A stretch of 64,000 bases of DNA from Clusia tigrina (Eukaryota; Arthropoda; Insecta; Diptera; Clusiidae), in assembly GCA_920105625.2 (NCBI GenBank), contig OV050030.1, positions 94,804,652 through 94,868,651 of the forward strand. The letters run 5' to 3'. The notes under the pieces are model-generated. The model was given only the letters and a program-made list of their open reading frames with translations, was not told the origin of the DNA and made no database searches. The position numbers and the translations under genes were made by a program. Below are positions 54,946-64,000 of this stretch, piece after piece. Numbering within the stretch: position 1 is the stretch's first letter; the number at the start of each line of letters is the position of its first letter.

Positions 54946-57561
54946 ATGTTCTAAAAATATGTCATTGGAATGCTAACGGTATTAACCAACACAAAATTGA
55001 ATTAAAAAATTTTCTAGACAGTAACAGCATAGACATCATGCTTATCTCAGAGACACATTTAACTGTAAAATATAACTTCAAACTAGCAGGCTATAATTTT
55101 TACTCAACAAACCACCCACAAGGAAAAGGTTATGGTGGTACGGGAATTATAATTAAGTCTCGATTAATGCATTACTTTCTGGAATCCTATGCAAAAAAAA
55201 CATCCATTCTACTTCCATCTCTTTACAGTGTTGGGGTGAGCCAATAGTAATTTCATCAGTCTATTGTCCTCCTAGGTTTCCTATTTCCACAACCGATTTT
55301 GTTTCTTTCTTTAAATCGCTCGGTAACAAATTTCTCTCTGCCGGAGACTTCAATTCTAAACATACCTACTGGGGCTCACGGTTAATCAACCCTAAAGGAA
55401 AGCAAATGTTTAATGCACTGATAGACTCTCGGAATGGTCTAGACTTTGTATCATCTGGAAAACCTACATACTGGCCAACTGATCAAAGAAAAATTCCCGA
55501 TCTTATTGACTTTGGCATAACTAAAAATATTGAAAGGTGTTTCTTGGAAACCGAGCCCTGTTTCGACTTATCATCCGATCACTCACCGGTGATAATATAT
55601 TTAGCAAAAAGACCAGAGTTCATTGAAAAAACAATAAAACTGACCTCCAAGAACACAAACTGGCTCAAATATCGCATATCGAATATATTAGTACCCACGT
55701 GTGCGTTAAAACAAAACTTAAGAGTGGAGAGGACATTGAATCAGCTACGCAGGCTCTTGGTTCAATAATAAAAGCAGCTGCTATTAGTGCCACGCCCGCA
55801 CAAAACTCAACTAAAACTAACGCGAGACACACTACATCACACTATGTGGAATGCCTCGTTAGAGAAAAGAGGAGATTAAGGCGTGAATGGCAAAAATACA
55901 GATCTCCAGCACTAAGAGTAAAATTAAAGTCATTACAAAATCAGCTGAAAAACACTCTACGGGAGGAAAAGGAAGAAAACCTTAATAAGTACCTTGAAGA
56001 TTTGGCTCCTCTCAAAGTCACCAATTACTCACTCTGGAGAGCGACAAGAATGGTTAAAACACCAAAGGATAGTGAATCGCCTCTAAGACAAAGCGATGGA
56101 ACTTGGGCAAAAACAGAAGAAGAAAAAGGCAACTTCTTTGCAGCCCATCTGAGGTCAGTATTTCAACCTAACCCGCCGACCTGCAACAACACTAGCATAC
56201 AGAACTTTTCAATTACGAAGTCAGCAGTACCAATTCATTTCAAACCAAAGGAAGTTATACGCCTATGTACAACGAGTCTAAACCCAAAAAAGGCACCTGG
56301 TTGTGACCTAATTACCAATAAAATGGTAAGTGAATTGACACAAATAGCTCTAATACATCTCACACACATTTTTAACGCAATACTCCGTCTGGGCTACTTC
56401 CCTACAACATGGAAAACGTCGGAAATAATAATGATTCCAAAACCCGGAAAAGACCCTACTCAGGTATCTTCTTATCGGCCATAAGTCTCCTGCCAACGCT
56501 CTCTAAAACGCTCGAACGCTTATTGCTGGAAAAATTAGCACCAAAGCTCGATTTAATCATTCCTCACCACCAATTTGGTTTCCGCAAACATCATGGAACT
56601 ATTGAGCAGGTGCACCGTATTGCCTCTGAAATAAGGCGAGCATTTGAACAGAGGATGTACTGCTCCGGAATATTCCTAGACGTTGCACAAGCCTTTGACA
56701 AAGTCTGGCACGAAGGACTCATATATAAAATTAAAAAACTTCTGCCAAATAGTTCGCATAAGATTCTGGAGTTATATTTAACAAATCGCAAATTTAGGGT
56801 TAAATATAAAGAATTTGTAACGCCAGACTTTGAATTTATGGCTGGAGTACCACAAGGTAGTGTGCTTGGACCTATGCTTTACACTCTGTACACTTCCGAT
56901 CTGCCAACGAATAAAAACCTCGTTACCCCGACTTTCGCTGACGACACAGCTATCCTGAGCTCTCACCTAAATCCACGGATAGCCTCCCGGGATTTAGAGG
57001 AACACCTTAAAAAAATAGAAAGTTGGCTAGCAGATTGGCGCATCAAAGTAAATGAGCAAAAAAGTGTACATGTGACATTTACTCTTAAGCCCAGTTCTTG
57101 TCCGGCAGTCTCCTTAAATGGCATTGTAATACCGCAAGCAACAGAGGTTAAATACTTAGGAGTGCATTTTGACCGACGGCTCATCTGGAAAAAACATATA
57201 GAAGCCAACAAAATGCAAATGAAACTCAAGGCAGTTCCTTGTATTGGCTTACCAACCGATAATAAATTAATTAATTAAACCGATTTGGACTTATGGTATT
57301 CAGATATGGGGCACTACTAGTGCACCAAACTTGCAAATAATTCAAAGGGCTCAATCGAAAATTCTGAGAACGATCAGCGGCGCTCCATGGTTTGTCAGAA
57401 ACGAAAATATTCACCGCGACCTTAATATAGCACCCGTTGAAGAAGAACTAGCAGTTTTAAAAACAAAATACCAATTCAAACTTCAGTGTCATCCTAACGA
57501 ACTAGCAAGGAATCTGCTTCATAGGATGAATACATCTCGACTTAAAAGGCCACTTTTTTAA
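54942..57561 (+). pseudogene. Jockey ORF2, array copy 1
   Basis: Endonuclease MNVLKICHWNANGINQHKIE, LISETHLTVKYNF, then a frameshift near 55190, AGDFNSKHTYWGSRLINPKG (near 55345-55400) and LSSDHSPVIIYLAKRPE. A frameshift near 55700 leads to the linker (ESATQALGSIIKAA to LKVTNYSLWRATRMVKTPKD) and RT with KKAPGCDLITNKMVS. Another shift near 56480 is followed by QFGFRKHHGTIEQVHRIASE, FLDVAQAFDKVWH, GVPQGSVLGPMLYTLYTSDL and PTFADDTAILSSH (catalytic, near 56930-56965). After a deletion near 57262 it ends RMNTSRLKRPLF. The frameshifts at 55190, 55700 and 56480 recur in copy 2. Confidence 0.87.
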
Positions 57562-57764
57562 AAAAATAGAGTTTCTTTATATTAATATTTTTATATTTAT
57601 TTTTTTTCTACATAATTTATATAATACTTGAACTAAAATTGCTCTAAGCACTGGCGCGGAGCATCAATTTATTTATTAGTTGTAAGCTTTGTAAAATTAT
57701 TGTTGGTTTCGATTGAAAAGATGCAATAAATAAATCCATGTTGAATTAAAAAAAAAATAAAAAA

Positions 57765-58463
57765 TCTATGATGGGGGTATCGCGCACGCTAATGAGCTAT
57801 GGGAAATTCATACAATTTATTGTCCAGTGATGTCAACGAGGTGGTTATCAGAATTTAATTGTGTGAGCAAATTTAGTTTATAATTTTGCTCGTCCCACAA
57901 TCTCAACAGAACCTACACCACCAACTTAATGGTGACGAACCTCGAAGTATTTTGAGGCCTGCCAAGGTTTTAACGGCTCGGGGTCAGTTACGGCGTTTAA
58001 CCGATATATTCACCGCACAATAACAAAAACCGACAGGGTAAATTTGCACTCGAACTTTTGTTTCTTTTACTGATTTCACAAATGTTTAACGAATGGATTG
58101 TGAAGCACTCGATGAACTATTAATTATGGTTGGTCCAATAATTAAAAAACTAAATACTAAGATGAGGGACGCAATTTCACTTAGTATGCGTTTGTCAGCC
58201 ACTTTACGATACTTTGCAACCGAAAATAATTTTGAGTACCTTAAATTCTCAACAGCAATTTCGGCAAGATCGCTTGGCTGTATTATAACTTGTGAAGCTA
58301 TAATAACATTGCATTTGCATTATAATGCATTTATTTTTAATTTTTAAATTTTATGTAATTTTTTTATTTTACAAACTTTTAACGCCTTTAAAAAAATACT
58401 TAACTTATTAAACAAATGTACAAATAGTTAGAAGATGCATATTTAAATTTAATACTCGTAATG
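57765..58463 (+). other. Array spacer, copy 1
   Basis: Non-LINE DNA between the Jockey tail and the next truncated Jockey start. It contains sequence without recognised features (57765-58080), the Harbinger-like fragment (58093-58347) and an AT-rich end. The same sequence recurs at 62574-63272 with very few changes. Confidence 0.7.
58093..58347 (+). pseudogene. PIF/Harbinger-like transposase fragment
   Basis: An 84-codon frame, MDCEALDELLIMVGPIIKKL followed by MRDAISLSMRLSATLRYFAT, then FEYLKFSTAIS and IITCEAIITL. This resembles the N-terminal segment of HARBI1/ALP1-type proteins derived from PIF/Harbinger transposases (ELL..V.P.I, MR.AI, RLA.TLR.LATG). The catalytic DDE part is absent. It probably hitchhiked in the array as a remnant; a retained exon of a host gene is a weaker possibility. 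Confidence 0.6.
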
Positions 58464-58486
58464 TCAAAAACAACAAAGGTTCTGCT

Positions 58487-59719
58487 ATGAGTATATATAA
58501 GCAACAACAACTTACCAATGTTGCAAATAAAACTATAGAAACACAGTGTGCAAAACCAAACATAAGCACACAAACAGGTATTGATCGATACATAACAATA
58601 AAACGAAAACGCAGCCCGATTGCCAAGGCAGAAAAGAAAAAACTTGTTCAAAATAATACATATACCCTAAACAACAACCGTTTTGCTCTATTAAGCGATA
58701 GTGCAGAGTCTGAACCAACTAAGAGTATTGCATTCAAACCACCACCAATTTACTTGCGGGAACGCAGTTCCAACTTATTAATAGACAGTGTTGCCAGCTT
58801 GATTGGTAAAAATAATTTTCATGTGGTCCCGCTGTTGAAGGGTAAAATAAATTAGACAAAAATTCAAATATATTTGGAAAAAAACTATCGGGCAGTTGTT
58901 TCTTTCCTTGAAAATGAACAGAAAAATTACTATACTTATCAGATATAAAGTAGCAAAGGGTTGACAGTTGTTATTAAAGGTATAGAACCTGAAGTATACC
59001 CTTTAGAACTAAAATATGCACCCCAAGACACTGGATTCACAGCAAAATCTGTGTTTAATATAAGGAATAGGGAAAAAATTCCGCAACCACTCTTTAGAAT
59101 AGAACTAGAACCAGGGAATATTAAATTAAAACAAAACGAAACCCACCCCATTTACAACTTAAAATATTTAATGCATCGTAGAATAATAGTCGAGGATCCT
59201 CACAAACGAAAAGGTCCAATACAATGCACAAACTGCCAAGAGTATGGGCATTCGAAATCGTACTGCACCTTACGTACTGTATGCGTTGCGTGTGGCGACT
59301 TCCATCCATCAAAGGAATGCAAGCTGAACACAAGTGAGAAGGATACAAAAAAATGCAGCAATTGTGGGGGGAATCATACTGCTAACTACAGAGTCTGCCC
59401 GATATATACACAACTAAAAATCAGTATGAACCAAACTGCTAAGACAGTTCGAACCCAAAAATATAGTGCTATACCTACCAACACAAACCATATTGGAAGC
59501 ACCACCGAAAACATCTCTTCATCCACTAGCTATGCGAATGTACTGAAAACTGGCGTTTCTGATAAACCGAGTCACCCTATGCAACCTCAAAATTTACAAA
59601 CATTAATATTTAACTTGTCTCAGTGTATTACTAACTTCATGTCCTCGATGCAATCTATGATTCAAGAGCTTGTACATAACCAAAACTTACTTATGAAAAC
59701 TCTACTTTCACTAAAATGA
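58487..59719 (+). pseudogene. Jockey ORF1, array copy 2
   Basis: Starts MSIYKQQQLTNVANKTIETQ in the middle of ORF1. Stops at 58853-58855 and in QI-stop-SSKGL near 58946 break it. The rest is open to TGA at 59717-59719 with all three knuckles in frame (CTNCQEYGHSKSYC, CVACGDFHPSKEC and CSNCGGNHTANYRVC). It retains the Arg codon that became a stop in copy 1 (near 59206). Confidence 0.87.
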
Positions 59720-62369
59720 ATGTTCTAAAAATATGTCATTGGAATGCTAACGGTATTAACCAACACAAAATTGAATTAAAAAATTTTCTAGACAGTAACT
59801 GCATAGACATCATGCTTATCTGAGAGACACATTTAACTGTAAAATATAACTTCAAACTAGCAGGCTATAATTTTTACTCAACAAACCACCCACAAGGAAA
59901 AGGTTATGGTGGTACGGGAATTCTAATTAAGTCTCGATTAATGCATTACTTTCTGGAATCCTATGCAAAAAAAACATCCATTCTACTTCCATCTCTTTAC
60001 AGTGTTGGGGTGAGCCAATAGTAATTTCATCAGTCTATTGTCCTCCTAGGTTTCCTATTTCCACAACCGATTTTGTTTCTTTCTTTAAATCGCTCGGTAA
60101 CAAATTTCTCTCTGCCGGAGACTTCAATTCTAAACATACCTACTGGGGCTCACGGTTAATCAACCCTAAAGGAAAGCAAATGTTTAATGCACTGATAGAC
60201 TCTCGGAATGGTCTAGACTTTGTATCATCTGGAAAACCTACATACTGGCCAACTGATCAAAGAAAAATTCCCGATCTTATTGACTTTGGCATAACTAAAA
60301 ATATTGAAAGGTGTTTCTTGGAAACCGAGCCCTGTTTCGACTTATCATCCGATCACTCACCGGTGATAATATATTTAGCAAAAAGACCAGAGTTCATTGA
60401 AAAAACAATAAAACTGACCTCCAAGAACACAAACTGGCTCAAATATCGCATATCGAATATATTAGTACCCACGTGTGCGTTAAAACAAAACTTAAGAGTG
60501 GAGAGGACATTGAATCAGCTACGCAGGCTCTTGGTTCAATAATAAAAGCAGCTGCTATTAGTGCCACGCCCGCACAAAACTCAACTAAAACTAACGCGAG
60601 ACACACTACATCACACTATGTGGAATGCCTGGTTAGAGAAAAGAGGAGATTAAGGCGTGAATGGCAAAAATACAGATCTCCAGCACTAAGAGTAAAATTA
60701 AAGTCATTACAAAATCAGCTGAAAAACACTCTACGGGAGGAAAAGGAAGAAAACCTTAATAAGTACCTTGAAGATTTGGCTCCTCTCAAAGTCACCAATT
60801 ACTCACTCTGGAGAGCGACAAGAATGGTTAAAACACCAAAGGATAGTGAATCGCCTCTAAGACAAAGCGATGGAACTTGGGCAAAAACAGAAGAAGAAAA
60901 AGGCAACTTCTTTGCAGCCCATCTGAGGTCAGTATTTCAACCTAACCCGCCGACCTGCAACAACACTAGCATACAGAACTTTTCAATTACGAAGTCAGCA
61001 GTACCAATTCATTTCAAACCAAAGGAAGTTATACGCCTATGTACAACGAGTCTAAACCCAAAAAAGGCACCTGGTTGTGACCTAATTACCAATAAAATGG
61101 TAAGTGAATTGACACAAATAGCTCTAATACATCTCACACACATTTTTAACGCAATACTCCGTCTGGGCTACTTCCCTACAACATGGAAAACGTCGGAAAT
61201 AATAATGATTCCAAAACCCGGAAAAGACCCTACTCAGGTATCTTCTTATCGGCCATAAGTCTCCTGCCAACGCTCTCTAAAACGCTCGAACGCTTATTGC
61301 TGGAAAAATTAGCACCAAAGCTCGATTTAATCATTCCTCACCACCAATTTGGTTTCCGCAAACATCATGGAACTATTGAGCAGGTGCACCGTATTGCCTC
61401 TGAAATAAGGCGAGCATTTGAACAGAGGATGTACTGCTCCGGAATATTCCTAGACGTTGCACAAGCCTTTGACAAAGTCTGGCACGAAGGACTCATATAT
61501 AAAATTAAAAAACTTCTGCCAAATAGTTCGCATAAGATTCTGGAGTTATATTTAACAAATCGCAAATTTAGGGTTAAATATAAAGAATTTGTAACGCCAG
61601 ACTTTGAATTTATGGCTGGAGTACCACAAGGTAGTGTGCTTGGACCTATGCTTTACACTCTGTACACTTCCGATCTGCCAACGGATAAAAACCTCGTTAC
61701 CCCGACTTTCGCTGACGACACAGCTATCCTGAGCTCTCACCTAAATCCACGGATAGCCTCCCGGGATTTAGAGGAACACCTTAAAAAAATAGAAAGTTGG
61801 CTAGCAGATTGGCGCATCAAAGTAAATGAGCAAAAAAGTGTACATGTGACATTTACTCTTAAGCCCAGTTCTTGTCCGGCAGTCTCCTTAAATGGCATTG
61901 TAATACCGCAAGCAACAGAGGTTAAATACTTAGGAGTGCATTTTGACCGACGGCTCATCTGGAAAAAACATATAGAAGCCAACAAAATGCAAATGAAACT
62001 CAAGGCAGTTCCTTGTATTGGCTTACCAACCGAAAATCAAAACTGCGTTTAGAGTATAAAGTACTTATATACAAGGCTGTAATTAAACCGATTTGGACTT
62101 ATGGTATTCAGATATGGGGCACTACTAGTGCACCAAACTTGCAAATAATTCAAAGGGCTCAATCGAAAATTCTGAGAACGATCAGCGGCGCTCCATGGTT
62201 TGTCAGAAACGAAAATATTCACCGCGACCTTAATATAGCACCCGTTGAAGAAGAACTAGCAGTTTTAAAAACAAAATACCAATTCAAACTTCAGTGTCAT
62301 CCTAACGAACTAGCAAGGAATCTGCTTCATAGGATGAATACATCTCGACTTAAAAGGCCACTTTTTTAA
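59716..62369 (+). pseudogene. Jockey ORF2, array copy 2
   Basis: Same protein and the same three frameshifts as copy 1 (at about 59965, 60475 and 61255). It has an extra TGA in the endonuclease (LI-stop-ETHL-type site near 59820), where copy 1 has a Ser codon. RT motifs GVPQGSVLGPMLYTLYTSDL and TFADDTAILSSH are intact. The C-terminal region 62013-62369 (MYWLTNRKSKLRLEYKVLIY to RLKRPLF) is open, whereas copy 1 has lost part of it. Confidence 0.87.
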
Positions 62370-62573
62370 AAAAATAGAGTTTCTTTATATTAATATTTTT
62401 ATATTTATTTTTTTTTCTACATAATTTATATAATACTTGAACTAAAATTGCTCTAAGCACTGGCGCGGAGCATCAATTTATTTATTAGTTGTAAGCTTTG
62501 TAAAATTATTGTTGGTTTCGATTGAAAAGATGCAATAAATAAATCCATGTTGAATTAAAAAAAAAATAAAAAA

Positions 62574-63272
62574 TCTATGATGGGGGTATCGCGCACGCTA
62601 ATGAGCTATGGGAAATTCATACAATTTATTGTCCAGTGATGTCAACGAGGTGGTTATCAGAATTTAATTGTGTGAGCAAATTTAGTTTATAATTTTGCTC
62701 GTCCCACAATCTCAACAGAACCTACACCACCAACTTAATGGTGACGAACCTCGAAGTATTTTGAGGCCTGCCAAGGTTTTAACGGCTCGGGGTCAGTTAC
62801 GGCGTTTAACCGATATATTCACCGCACAATAACAAAAACCGACAGGGTAAATTTGCACTCGAACTTTTGTTTCTTTTACTGATTTCACAAATGTTTAACG
62901 AATGGATTGTGAAGCACTCGATGAACTATTAATTATGGTTGGTCCAATAATTAAAAAACAAAATACTAAGATGAGGGACGCAATTTCACTTAGTATGCGT
63001 TTGTCAGCCACTTTACGATACTTTGCAACCGAAAATAATTTTGAGTACCTTAAATTCTCAACAGCAATTTCGGCAAGATCGCTTGGCTGTATTATAACTT
63101 GTGAAGCTATAATAACATTGCATTTGCATTATAATGCATTTATTTTTAATTTTTAAATTTTATGTAATTTTTTTATTTTACAAACTTTTAACGCCTTTAA
63201 AAAAATACTTAACTTATTAAACAAATGTACAAATAGTTAGAAGATGCATATTTAAATTTAATACTCGTAATG
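62574..63272 (+). other. Array spacer, copy 2
   Basis: Near-identical repeat of 57765-58463. The Harbinger-like frame recurs at 62902-63156 with one residue changed (KKL to KKQ). Confidence 0.85.
62902..63156 (+). pseudogene. PIF/Harbinger-like fragment, copy 2
   Basis: Same 84-codon frame as at 58093-58347, with Gln for Leu at residue 20. Being open in both copies reflects recent duplication rather than selection. Confidence 0.6.
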
Positions 63273-64000
63273 TCAAAAACAACAAAGGTTCTGCTATGAG
63301 TATATATAAGCAACAACAACTTACCAATGTTGCAAATAAAACTATAGAAACACAGTGTGCAAAACCAAACATAAGCACACAAACAGGTATTGATCGATAC
63401 ATAACAATAAAACGAAAACGCAGCCCGATTGCCAAGGCAGAAAAGAAAAAACTTGTTCAAAATAATACATATACCCTAAACAACAACCGTTTTGCTCTAT
63501 TAAGCGATAGTGCAGAGTCTGAACCAACTAAGAGTATTGCATTCAAACCACCACCAATTTACTTGCGGGAACGCAGTTCCAACTTATTAATAGACAGTGT
63601 TGCCAGCTTGATTGGTAAAAATAATTTTCATGTGGTCCCGCTGTTGAAGGGTAAAATAAATTAGACAAAAATTCAAATATATTTGGAAAAAAACTATCGG
63701 GCAGTTGTTTCTTTCCTTGAAAATGAACAGAAAAATTACTATACTTATCAGATATAAAGTAGCAAAGGGTTGACAGTTGTTATTAAAGGTATAGAACCTG
63801 AAGTATACCCTTTAGAACTAAAATATGCACCCCAAGACACTGGATTCACAGCAAAATCTGTGTTTAATATAAGGAATAGGGAAAAAATTCCGCAACCACT
63901 CTTTAGAATAGGGAATATTAAATTAAAACAAAACGAAACCCACCCCATTTACAACTTAAAATATTTAATGCATCGTAGAATAATAGTCGAGGATCCTCAC
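63273..64000 (+). pseudogene. Jockey ORF1, array copy 3 (cut by window edge)
   Basis: Starts as copy 2 does, with the same stops near 63662 and 63756. It has a private 12-base deletion near 63910 that removes four residues (ELEP) of the PRE_C2HC-like region in frame. The array therefore continues past the window. Confidence 0.87.

Larger units (their letters stand above)
53334..57764 (+). mobile_element. Jockey-clade LINE, array copy 1
   Basis: The only copy in the array with its ORF1 start. ORF1 53334-54945, ORF2 54942-57561, 3' UTR and A-rich tail to 57764. Its 5' UTR extends left by an unknown amount. From 53719 onward the sequence is repeated twice more in tandem. It has two small deletions relative to copy 2 (about 30 bases near 54100 and about 35 bases near 57262). 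Confidence 0.87.
58464..62573 (+). mobile_element. Jockey LINE, array copy 2 (5' truncated)
   Basis: Begins inside ORF1 at the array junction and ends in the A-rich tail at 62573. Otherwise colinear with copy 1. It keeps the blocks deleted in copy 1 (near 58845-58875 and 62030-62075), so it is closer to the parental element there. Confidence 0.9.
53719..64000 (+). repeat. Tandem array of 4.8 kb Jockey-spacer units
   Basis: Three head-to-tail units: 53719-58463 (4745 bases), 58464-63272 (4809 bases) and 63273 to the window edge. Each starts TCAAAAACAACAAAGG inside Jockey ORF1, runs through the LINE to its A-rich tail, and then through a spacer of about 700 bases with a Harbinger-like fragment, ending AATACTCGTAATG. 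Units differ by few substitutions and short indels. Copies 2 and 3 share changes not in copy 1 (the 30-base block and a stop near 58945 and 63756). Confidence 0.93.

Overview
The window looks like repeat-dense, AT-rich intergenic or heterochromatic DNA from an insect, most likely a higher fly (Diptera, Brachycera). This rests on the mix of mobile elements (Jockey, R1, I, LOA-like, CR1 and RTE LINEs; Ty3/Gypsy elements; mariner, Tc1 and Helitron elements) and on short 50-90 bp introns. The species cannot be named from this sequence. I found no ordinary host gene, tRNA, rRNA or CRISPR array. Almost every open frame belongs to a mobile element or to an integrated virus.

Layout. 1-1262: two Tc1 remnants. 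1285-5100 (-): a LINE with RNase H and a TTAGG-like tail. 5135-7595 (+): the 3' half of a Helitron with its terminal hairpin, split by an RTE fragment flanked by a 7 bp target duplication. 7964-12361 (+): a Jockey LINE. 12360-15266: a DNA transposon with matching terminal inverted repeats and a multi-exon transposase (-) that I could not place in a superfamily. 15411-19376 (-): an R1-clade LINE that is nearly intact. 19429-28597 (+): a Ty3/Gypsy element whose 5' LTR is split by a complete but decayed I element (19629-24863). 28733-30285: a Tc1 element broken by an RTE fragment. 30300-33188 (-): a second, internally deleted Gypsy element.

33189-41060 is the most notable part: an integrated densovirus (Parvoviridae, ambisense type) arranged as a tail-to-tail inverted dimer. 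The left unit carries long open frames for the replication protein NS1 (+), an overlapping NS2-like protein (+) and a capsid protein with a phospholipase A2 domain (-). A single 232 bp palindromic terminal repeat with (GAC)6 tracts joins it to a second, inverted unit, whose capsid frame is also open but whose NS1 is truncated and has a stop codon. The arms are the same length base for base and differ by only a few substitutions. This is the form expected of a rolling-hairpin replication intermediate captured in a chromosome.

41061-64000: simple repeats, an RTE fragment, a CR1-like LINE (-), and a Jockey LINE (-) carrying an inserted mariner with a TA target duplication. Head-to-head with it is a related Jockey LINE (+) that begins a tandem array of about 4.8 kb units. 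Each unit holds the same broken Jockey copy plus a spacer with a PIF/Harbinger-like fragment. The array runs off the right edge. Shared frameshifts show that already dead DNA was duplicated.

The elements do not form a pathway. The value of the window lies in its nesting order and in the viral insertion.
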